Positions 9,914-16,668 of a stretch of DNA of 35,430 bases are shown in pieces. Each line of letters begins with the position of its first letter. The stretch's first letter is position 1. The notes below the pieces were generated by a model that saw only the letters and a program-made list of their open reading frames with translations, did no database searches and was not told where the DNA came from. Made by a program: the position numbers and the translations under genes. Source of the DNA: JBBILU01 sp037444775 (lineage in GTDB: Bacteria; Patescibacteriota; Gracilibacteria; BD1-5; UBA6164); contig JBBILU010000013.1 in assembly GCA_037444775.1 (NCBI GenBank), forward strand, positions 1 to 35,430. Reading direction: 5' to 3'.

Positions 9914-12352
9914 ATGCTTTGATTAAGTTTAGCAATTCTGTTATTTTTGCTTTTATTATCAACTTTGATAACTATAAAAGTTATTAGAAGAAATCAAGAT
10001 TTCAAAAGAGCTTTGAGTCTTACTTTTTTGAAAGTTACTTTACCTAAAAAAGAAAGTGATTTAGATGAAAAAAAAGAAACAACAAAAGATTTCAAAGAAA
10101 TGGTTTCTATTATGGAACAATTAGTTGCTTCACTAAAGTCAATTTATTCAAGAAAAATTTTGAAAAAAATTCTTGGACAAGATTTAATTAGTTTTGAATA
10201 TATAGCTTGGGAATGAGAAATACTCTTTTATGTAGTTATTCCAAAAAATTATAAATATTTGATTGAAAAACAAATAAATGGGTTTTATGCAGATGCTGTT
10301 ATTGAAGAAACTACAGAAATAAATATTTTTAAAGATAAAAAATATTCAGAATGAACTTATATAAATACTTCAAAAAGCTTTTTATATCCTATAAAAACTT
10401 ATAAAAAGTTAGAAAGTGATCCTATAAATAATATTTTAGGAGCTTTTTCAAAAATAGAAGAAGATAAAGCAGCTTCTATTCAAGTTGTTTTGAAACCGAT
10501 TGATGATGATTGGCAACATTATTCAGCAAAAGCAAGTTGAAAAATGATGAGTTGAAAAAAAACAGGTTTTAGTTGGAATCCTACTAAATTATTTATTTCT
10601 TTTTTTGATTTATTTTTTGTTAGTAATAATGATAAAAATTCTTTAAATACAAAAGAAGATAAAACATCCGCACTTACTCAAGAGAGAGCAAAAACTGTTG
10701 ATGAAAAATGAGATAAAACTTGATTTGAAGTTATTATTAGAGTTGTTGTAACGGGAAATAATAAAGAAATATTAGAATCGGAAATAAAAAATATTACATC
10801 TTCTTTTGTTCAATTTAATTATCCAGATTTTAATGGGTTTATAAATACAATTCATCATATTGATAAATATTTAATAAATAATTATGTTTATAGATATTTT
10901 AGAAAACCTTTTTATTTGAAAAAAATGATTATGAATACTGAAGAAATAGCTTCAATATTCCATTTCCCACATATTAAATATAATAAAAGTGCAGAAATAA
11001 AATGGCAAAATTTCAAAATTGTAAAAGCTCCAACAAATATTCCAAAAGAATGATTGCTTATTTGACATAATATTCATAGATGAATTAAAAAAGAAATTAG
11101 AATAAAAACAGAAGATAGATTTAGACATTTTTATATTATATGACAAACAGGTACTTGAAAATCTACGACTTTGCAAGTTATGGCAAGACAAGATTTCAAA
11201 AACGGAGAATGAGTAGCTGTTTTAGATCCACACGGAGATTTAGCTCGTGATTTGTTACCTTTTATTCCTAGAGAAAGAGCTGATGATGTGATTTATTTTG
11301 ATCCTTCAGATTTAGAAAGACCAATGTGATTAAATTTACTGGATGCTACAACTGATGAAGAAAAAGAACTTATTGCTATGGATTCTATGAATATAATGAT
11401 AAAACTTTTTGGTAATGAAATATTTGGTCCAAGAATACAAGATTATTTTAGAAATGCAGTTCTGACATTAATGGATTATCCTCAAGGTTGAGCTATAACT
11501 GATGTAGTTAGACTTTTTACAGATTTAGATTTTCAAAAAGACCATTGTAGACATGTAAAAAACCCAATTGTAAAAAACTGGTGGGATAAAACTTATGCAT
11601 CAATGGGACAAAAAGAAAAATCTGAAATTATTCCATATTTCTCAGCAAAATTTAGTCAGTTTATTACAAATAAAATGATGAGAAATATTATAGGTCAAAC
11701 TAAATCTAGTTTTGATATACTTGATGTAATGCAAAATAAAAAATTATTATTAGTAAATCTTAGTAAATGAAGACTTTGAGATATTAATTCAAAACTTCTT
11801 TGAATGATTTTGGTTTCAAAAATTCAAATGGCTGCAATGAGAAGAGATAAGATAAAAAAAGAAGAAAGAACGGATTTTTTCCTTTATATAGATGAATTTC
11901 AGAATTATGTTACAGATTCTATAGAATCTATTTTGTCAGAAGCTCGTAAATATAGGCTTAGTTTGAATTTAGCTCACCAATATTTAGCTCAATTAGAACA
12001 AAGTGATGCTTTGACTAAAAGTAATCTTGATTTAAAAAAAGCTATTTTTGGTAATGTATGAACAATTATGAGTTATAAAATTTGACCAGAAGATTGAGAA
12101 TTTATGGCAAAATATTATGCTCCAACTTTTTCTGAACAAGATTTAGTTAATATGGATAAATTTAAATCTGTAATGAAATTATCTATTGATAATCAACCTA
12201 CAATTCCGTTTTCACTTGTTCCTATAAATGCTTATTTAGAAAATTGAGATCCAAATTTAGCAAAAGCTTTTATTGAATTATCAAGATTAAAATATTGAAG
12301 AGATAAAGCTTTTGTAAGCAAAGAAATAGAATATAGAATATGAAGTTTTTAA
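9914..12352 (+). CDS. VirD4/TraG-like membrane-anchored DNA-transport ATPase
   Basis: 812 residues. An N-terminal membrane helix (LGLSLAILLFLLLLSTLITI) anchors it. A ~380-residue accessory region follows, then Walker A GQTGTGKST at ~410-418, AVLDPHGDLARDLLPFIP at ~437, FDPSDLERPMGLNLLDA, and Walker B FFLYIDEFQNY with Asp660-Glu661, followed by an arginine/glutamine-finger-like segment (SEARKYRLSLNLAHQYLAQ). These are the features of the DUF87/TraM-recognition type IV secretion coupling ATPases that Candidate Phyla Radiation genomes often carry without a full conjugation system. A role in moving DNA or protein across the envelope, perhaps DNA uptake, is inference. It has its own promoter and no partner gene nearby. 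All three P-loop glycines are encoded: UGA, GGT, UGA. Confidence 0.85.
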
Positions 12353-12513
12353 CTTAAATAAAAAATATTTATAGCTTTATGAAAAATTTTACTAAACTCA
12401 TTTTTAGATAATTATTTAGAGCAATTTTATGAGTTTTTAAATCCAAGTTTTGAATCTAACAAAACTGGTTGGATTTGGAACGGGACGATAAATTTTTAAC
12501 TTAAATAAAAAAT
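12346..12513. repeat. 21-bp direct repeat flanking a 126-bp segment
   Basis: The sequence tttttaacttaaataaaaaat is found at 12346-12366, spanning the VirD4-like stop codon, and again at 12493-12513, spanning the stop of an orphan reading-frame end. Identical copies around a segment of unrelated coding remnant suggest an unequal recombination or insertion event. Confidence 0.7.
12362..12499 (+). pseudogene. Orphan C-terminal coding remnant
   Basis: 45 open codons without a start, ending NPSFESNKTGWIWNGTINF and TAA. The composition (W, N, F, G in a protein-like order) is unlike random A/T-rich spacer, so this is probably the tail of a lost gene carried between the 21-bp repeats. I do not recognise the family. 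Confidence 0.35.
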
Positions 12514-12535
12514 TTGCATTATATAGAAAGTATTA

Positions 12536-12541
12536 TATAAT
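12536..12541 (+). promoter_or_regulatory. -10 box of a short predicted transcript
   Basis: TATAAT in an A/T-rich context; transcription would start near 12548 and reach the terminator at 12575-12613, giving an RNA of about 65 nt with no convincing reading frame. Confidence 0.45.
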
Positions 12542-12552
12542 AAATTCAACCT

Positions 12553-12565
12553 CATATAAACGGCA
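12553..12565. repeat. catataaacggca motif, copy 1
   Basis: The 13-bp motif catataaacggca occurs at 12553-12565 and again at about 12743-12755, both times just before a purine-rich stretch and hairpin-forming sequence. No other exact copy was noticed in the window. Confidence 0.6.
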
Positions 12566-12574
12566 TGAAGGTAT

Positions 12575-12613
12575 AAAAAAAGAGAAAGCAGATTAGAGCT
12601 CTTTCTCTTTTTT
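12575..12613 (+). terminator. Hairpin terminator of the short transcript
   Basis: Stem aaaaaagagaaag / ctttctctttttt, 12-nt loop, with the T run included in the 3' arm. Confidence 0.7.
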
Positions 12614-12742
12614 GTTATCCCTCTTTTCTTCAGAACAAATTGGACAATTGCAAATTATATTGCAATTTCTCTTTTTTGGTTCTGTAAAAGAAAAGGCAAA
12701 CAGATATCAACAATCTGTTTTGTGGGAAAAATAATATTTGCC

Positions 12743-12755
12743 CATATAAACGGCA
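12743..12755. repeat. catataaacggca motif, copy 2
   Basis: Second exact copy of the 13-bp motif at 12553. It is directly followed by the twin aggaagt/acttcct hairpins. Confidence 0.6.
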
Positions 12756-12758
12756 GTT

Positions 12759-12804
12759 AGGAAGTAAAAACTTCCTTTAAAGGCAAACTTCCTAAAAAGG
12801 AAGT
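12759..12804. repeat. Twin small hairpins built from one arm pair
   Basis: aggaagt-aaaa-acttcct at 12759-12776 and acttcct-aaaa-aggaagt at 12787-12804: the same arms in opposite order, so alternative pairings between the two units are also possible. They probably belong to the palindromic repeat family (the radA copy also carries ttccttcct/gggaagt). Confidence 0.65.
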
Positions 12805-12846
12805 GGAAATATTTTATAAAGATTATATTCAAAATCAATTAAAAGT

Positions 12847-12875
12847 TTGTATTAATTGATATTTTCTATTATAGT
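12847..12875 (+). promoter_or_regulatory. Promoter of the coiled-coil protein gene
   Basis: TTGTAT at 12847-12852, 17-bp spacer, TATAGT at 12870-12875; the ATG follows at 12906. Confidence 0.5.
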
Positions 12876-12905
12876 ATAAATAGTTAAAATATTAATAATT
12901 ATAAA

Positions 12906-13697
12906 ATGAAAAAAGAAATAGAAATTTTGAAACAAGAAAAGGAAAAACTTTTAGAAGAAATTGAAAATCTAAAAGATAAATTATTTGTTGCAGAAGAATG
13001 GATGAAAAGGGAAGTGAAATGACAAATTAGAGTTATTTCAGAGAAGCAACTAAATATAATTAATAATGAAAGTAGTGTTCAATCTGAAGAGGAAATTTCA
13101 GAAAAAATTACCAATTATTTCGGTGATTTAGTTATGATAAATGTTCCTGTTAGTGTTATTGAAAATCTTGTTTCAGCTGAGATTAATTATCAAAACTTAT
13201 TAAAAAATCCTTGACTTGATTGACTTTCTGTTGTTAGTTCTTATCAGAAAGCTTTGGATACTTTGGTGGAAAGCTATATTTCAAAATGATACAGAAAATT
13301 TTGTAAAAAAGTATGACAAGTTAATCTTAAAAATAACGATACTTTAGAAAAAAATTTAAATTCTGTTGTTAATTTGAATTATATAATATGACTTTGAAAA
13401 TTATATCATATAATCAAATTATTAAAGAAAAAAGATTATAAAGATTTATTGCCTTATGTAAAAGCATTCTCAGTGTATCTGGATAAATATGATTTTATAA
13501 AAGAAATATTACTTTCAGATAATTTTTTTGCTCCTTTATCAGTTTTAGTTAATTCAGAAATTTTTTGAAAAAAAAGACATACCTGAAAAGTTAATTTTTA
13601 TCAAGTTCAAAAAGCCAGAAAGCTAATTATTTGAAATCTTGAAAATTGAAATAAAAGTAGTTTGATTTATAAATTGGTTGAAATGTGAGGAATATAG
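12906..13697 (+). CDS. Hypothetical protein with N-terminal coiled coil
   Basis: 263 residues. Residues 1-40 form an obvious coiled coil (KKEIEILKQEKEKLLEEIEN), then a mixed alpha/beta region with VMINVPVSVIENLVSAE near 78-94, a helical middle (KLYHIIKLLKKKDYKDLLPY) and a basic C-terminus (SEIFGKKRHTGKVNFYQVQK). No signal peptide or membrane helix, so probably cytosolic. I do not recognise the family. It stands alone with its own promoter, between two regions of hairpins and small transcripts. The ATG at 12906 begins the coiled coil and follows the promoter by about 30 nt. Confidence 0.75.
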
Positions 13698-13779
13698 AGT
13701 AGCAAATAAAAGTTTGATTTTCCTAAATATAATAAAGTAATTATAAAAATTAGCTTATAAAACTTTTTTACAAAAAAAT

Positions 13780-13808
13780 TTGCTTTTTGAAATAAAAAAT
13801 TATATAAT
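13780..13808 (+). promoter_or_regulatory. Strong promoter of a short transcript
   Basis: TTGCTT at 13780-13785, exactly 17 bp, TATAAT at 13803-13808. Transcription would run to the terminator at 13875-13905, giving about 90 nt without a clear plus-strand reading frame. The attatataat core is palindromic, so a minus-strand -10 is equally possible. Confidence 0.55.
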
Positions 13809-13812
13809 GCTT

Positions 13813-13855
13813 TTAGATGATTATAAAAACATCTACACGGAATATACACACTATC
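13813..13855 (-). pseudogene. Decayed paralogue of the 23-residue peptide gene
   Basis: Minus strand tagtgtgtatattccgtgta aligns with tagtgtaaatgctccgtgtt of the neighbouring peptide gene, and both continue into tttttataat. In the matching frame it reads I-F-R-V-D-V-F-I-I-I-stop against M-L-R-V-I-F-I-I-V. The ATG is ATA and the frame stops early, and the AGGAGGT ribosome binding site is not retained. Confidence 0.5.
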
Positions 13856-13874
13856 TTTTTTTAAAAGATAAAAT

Positions 13875-13907
13875 AAAAAAGCCTTTGTGAGAGGCTTTTT
13901 TATTTTT
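13875..13907. terminator. Bidirectional intrinsic terminator
   Basis: aaaaaagcct / aggctttttt stem with 7-nt loop and flanking A and T runs. It can stop the plus-strand short RNA and the minus-strand peptide gene ending at 13913. Confidence 0.8.
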
Positions 13908-13912
13908 AGTGA

Positions 13913-13984
13913 TTAATAACAATAATTTATACTTAGTATAATCATTACTATTATCACTACAATTATAAAAATAACACGGAGCAT
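13913..13984 (-). CDS. 23-residue hydrophobic membrane peptide
   Basis: ATG at 13984 follows AGGAGGT by exactly 7 nt, a textbook ribosome binding site that is almost unique in this window. The product MLRVIFIIVVIIVMIILSIN then YCY is one hydrophobic helix with a single N-terminal Arg, so it should sit in the membrane. It has its own TATAAT (14043-14048, minus), a leader hairpin and a downstream terminator, making a compact monocistronic unit. Size and character recall type I toxin peptides and small membrane regulators; the function is unknown. The strong ribosome binding site and a degenerate second copy 100 bp away argue that it is real. Confidence 0.55.
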   Translation of the reverse strand: MLRVIFIIVVIIVMIILSINYCY

Positions 13985-13991
13985 TTACACT

Positions 13992-13998
13992 ACCTCCT
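13992..13998 (-). promoter_or_regulatory. Shine-Dalgarno sequence AGGAGGT
   Basis: Plus-strand acctcct. Spacing of 7 nt to the ATG at 13984 decides that start. Other genes in the window have A/T-rich leaders without such a site. Confidence 0.7.
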
Positions 13999-14016
13999 AA
14001 GTATTAAAAGATAAAA

Positions 14017-14048
14017 GCTAATTTCTAAAAATTAGCAAAAATATTATA
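14017..14048 (-). promoter_or_regulatory. Promoter and 5' hairpin of the peptide gene
   Basis: Minus-strand TATAAT (attata at 14043-14048) places the start near 14036, exactly where a perfect 8-bp hairpin (gctaattt / aaattagc, 14017-14036) begins. A hairpin at the very 5' end would be expected to stabilise the RNA or control access to the ribosome binding site. Confidence 0.5.
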
Positions 14049-14082
14049 TGAAAAGTGTAATAAAATCAAATATTCCTGTTTT

Positions 14083-15228
14083 TTACTCTCTAATTTCTAA
14101 TTCTTTATAAATCATTTTTCATTCAGAATCAAAAATAATGTTGCTTCAGAAATATTTCAAAGAATCTCAAGAATCATCAATTGGGTTTGAAAAAAGTAAA
14201 GTTCAAGTTGAAGAAAAAGCTTTTAGTCTAGCTGTCAAAGTTCAGCTTCAAGAATTTTTTATAAAAATTCCATAATCTTTATTTTTGAAATCAAAACTAA
14301 ACTTTGTTCCAGAATCAGAAATAGAAATTCAGCTTCAAGAATTAATTATAAATCAAGTATTAGTGGAAATTAGATTGGAAGATTTATTTAAAACACTAAT
14401 AAATTCTCAATTTTCATCAAATTTATTTTTATCAAATTCATAAACTTTTATTTCATAATTTTTATCTGATGAAATAAAAATATTTCAATCTGTAACATCT
14501 CAAATAAGCTGAAAAATAGAACCTGAATTATTTAGGTTATTTTTTATGTATTTATTTATTTTTGAATTAATATTAAAAATATTATAAAATTCTTCTCACT
14601 CTTTTAAATAAGATATTATTTCGGTTCTAGCATTAGCATCATCATCAAAATAATCGTTTGTATAAACAGTTGTTCAAGTAGAATTTTCTTTGAAATTATC
14701 ACTATCAAGATTATCGTCAATTCAGTCAGGAACATTGTAATTAAAAGATGAAAAATTCATAGAAGTCCTATCTAAATCAGAAAAATTACTTGTTCAACTT
14801 CAAGAAATCAAAGTAATTTCACTTCATTTGTAGTTTGCTCTATCAAAGTCAGAAAAACTAGAATTAAAAAATATTTTAAAAGGATCTGAATTATAAAATC
14901 ATTTACAATAAAAGTTTGAAAAATCTTCAATAAATAAATTTGTACTTGAAATTATTGCTATATTTGTACTTCAACTCATTATAATATTTTCTGGACAAGA
15001 AATATTGTCTATAAAGCCAGAACCATTTGAATTAAAAAATTTACTTTGTTCAAAAGAAATTTTTGATTTAGCAAAAATATTTGTTAAATTCAAATCTTTT
15101 TTTTCAACAAAATCTTTATTCAAATCTAATGTAAATGTATTTATTAAAACAACAAGTCACATCATTGCAGCTAAAACTGTCAAAACTATTGAATAAATAA
15201 GAACAATTCATTTTTTATTTTTTTTCAT
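14083..15228 (-). CDS. PilX/pilin-like surface protein
   Basis: 381 residues. The N-terminus MKKNKKGIVLIYSIVLTVLA continues as a ~25-residue hydrophobic helix (AAMMGLVVLINTF) right after a KKG, as in PilX/PulK-type minor pilins whose leader is cut at that Gly. The rest (~35-381) is a Ser/Asn/Gly-rich beta-type extracellular region (SCPENIIMSGSTNIAIISS) with many aromatic and Asp residues and a low-complexity feel. It starts 4 nt after the prepilin gene upstream, so the two are translated from one message. Probably a minor pilin or tip component. The exact family is not recognised. Confidence 0.7.
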
Positions 15229-15232
15229 AAAT

Positions 15233-15850
15233 TTATATTTCCAAAATTAATTCTAAAATTTCATCATTTCATAATTCATTTAATGGAGTTCATTCTAAAT
15301 CTCTGAAATAATTTGTAATAATTTCAAGTTTTAGTTCCAAAATATTTCAAGAATTATAATTTGTTACTTGAAAATCTTTAAAATAAATTCATCTTATAAT
15401 TTTGTCATTAGAAAAATTATAAGAATAAACTCTTGCAGGATTATTTAAAATATCTGTTATTTGGGCATTATTTAGCTCAATATATCACAAAGATTTTTTA
15501 TTATACTTTTGATATTCTTCACTTACTGGAAAAATTTGTTTTGTATCTGGATTTACTAGTCAAAACAAAACTCAAAGGTTATTACTTTTGTCTTTTATCA
15601 AAAAAATATCAGTTCAAGATCAAGTTTCAACATTAATAATTCAAGTTCAACTTCAAAGAGATTTCATATAAGAATTAATATTTGAAACAAATTCATTTAC
15701 TTGGCTTGTTATTCTAGTTTTTTTATTAGAATATTCAATTTCACTTAAAGAATCTGAAACAAAAGATAATAAAATTCCTAAAACTAAAGTAGAAATTATT
15801 ATAGAAATTATTAATTCGGTTAGGGTAAAAGCTTTTTTTACAAATTTCAT
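15233..15850 (-). CDS. Type IV prepilin-like protein (GspJ/PulG-like)
   Basis: 205 residues. The N-terminus MKFVKKAFTLTELIISIIIS is a class III signal: basic leader, cleavage before the hydrophobic helix, Glu at position 5 of the mature part. Ala replaces the usual Gly before the cleavage site, which prepilin peptidases tolerate. Residues ~70-190 carry beta strands like those of minor pseudopilins of the GspJ type. It would be processed by PilD and assembled into a pilus or pseudopilus; no PilD, PilB or PilC gene is in the window. It is first in a two-gene unit and divergent from another pilin-like gene at 15924. Confidence 0.8.
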
Positions 15851-15923
15851 ACAAAAAATTTATTGCAAAATAATGATTTGATTATATAATTTTTTCCAGT
15901 TTTACAAATTTTTAAATAAAAAA

Positions 15924-16352
15924 ATGAAAAAAAATAATAAAAAATGAGAATCTTTAGCTTGAATAATAGTTGGAATTTTTATACTATCTGTTGTCATGAT
16001 TTGAGTTTGAAATATTATAGGTCATTCAAGAGAAGTTGTGAGTAGACATAATGATGCTACAAATATTTTTATTTTGAAAAAAAATACTGAAAATATAATT
16101 TCTAAATTAGATTTATCTTTAGTAAATGTGTGAGAAAAATTTTATTTAAACAAAAATTTATCAAGCAAGAATTTTGAAGTATTTACTGGTTCTTTGAACG
16201 AAAATTACAAGTATGTAAATGCAAATAATAATAATATTTCTGATATAAATGCTTATGACTTTGATGATATTTATTCAAGAGAAATTACTATCAAAGAGAA
16301 AAAATCGTATAAAAACATTTTTGAAATAGATATAAAAAAAGTCTCTAAATAG
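15924..16352 (+). CDS. Small prepilin-like protein
   Basis: 142 residues. MKKNNKKGESLAGIIVGIFI then LSVVMIGVGNII is a basic leader, Gly, then a Glu-containing hydrophobic helix, which fits PilV/GspI-type minor prepilins (KKGxSL), although Glu is at +1 and not +5. The remainder is polar, Asn/Lys-rich and ends EIDIKKVSK. Transcribed divergently from the other two pilin-like genes with only 73 nt between starts, so a shared control region is likely. The stop codon lies inside the terminator hairpin. Confidence 0.7.
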
Positions 16353-16362
16353 AGACTTTTTT
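16336..16362. terminator. Terminator overlapping the stop codon
   Basis: aaaaagtctct / agagactttttt with an aaat loop. The TAG stop of the small prepilin gene (16350-16352) lies in the hairpin. Confidence 0.8.
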
Positions 16363-16500
16363 ATATTCAATAATCCTAGTATAAACCATTTTTGTACATT
16401 TAACAAAACTTGATAATCTTTACTAGAAATAACAGAATTAAGAGTAGTTCAAATTCTAATTTAAAATTTTTCACTTGTTCCAAAAATCAAGTTATTCGAT
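16363..16500. other. Spacer with no recognised feature
   Basis: No convincing frame in either strand, and no repeat or hairpin of note. Confidence 0.4.
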
Positions 16501-16668
16501 TTAATTTATAATCAAGAAAAAAGGATTACACTCAAAGAAATTTTTGTTTTTCATATCTAGAGCTATTCATTTTTCTTGAATAAATTTTGCAAGAGCATAA
16601 AATAAATAAGAAAACACGAATATTCCAAAAAACATTGGAACAAAATCGATTAGTACAATAGTTTCACA
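16501..16668 (-). CDS. Transmembrane reading frame in phase after the transglycosylase TAG
   Basis: In the same frame as the wall hydrolase and directly after its TAG (16669-16671), 55 further sense codons reach a TAA at 16501. They encode one clear membrane helix (VPMFFGIFVFSYLFYALAKF) followed by a polar tail. An ATG at 16635 could start a separate 44-residue protein, but no ribosome binding site is visible. Three readings are possible: a small membrane protein of its own, a C-terminal anchor reached by stop-codon readthrough, or the tail of a gene shortened by a nonsense mutation. The coding-like character is seen; the choice between them is open. Confidence 0.4.

Larger units (their letters stand above)
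12614..12846. other. Gene-free, hairpin-rich spacer
   Basis: No open frame of useful length in either strand. Apart from the repeated motif and twin hairpins it holds further small inverted repeats (aacagat/atctgtt near 12700-12720; ttgcaaattatattgcaa near 12655). Possibly a region of small RNAs or decayed mobile-element ends; nothing else seen. Confidence 0.4.

Noticed and set aside
11804..12061. Separate short gene inside the VirD4-like gene
   Set aside because: It is an internal piece of the same frame bounded by UGA glycine codons.
9914..12352. An integrated conjugative element around the VirD4-like gene
   Set aside because: No relaxase, VirB4, integrase or att-like repeats nearby; these ATPases occur alone in Candidate Phyla Radiation genomes.
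12540..12810. tRNA or tmRNA gene
   Set aside because: No cloverleaf with T-loop consensus (GTTCRANNC) or CCA-side acceptor pairing could be found here or elsewhere in the window.
13985..13998. acctcct as the 3' end of a 16S rRNA gene
   Set aside because: No rRNA sequence precedes it; on the opposite strand it is a correctly spaced Shine-Dalgarno sequence before an ATG.
12536..14048. CRISPR array or leader
   Set aside because: Repeats are few, of unequal spacing and partly mirrored; no cas genes in the window.
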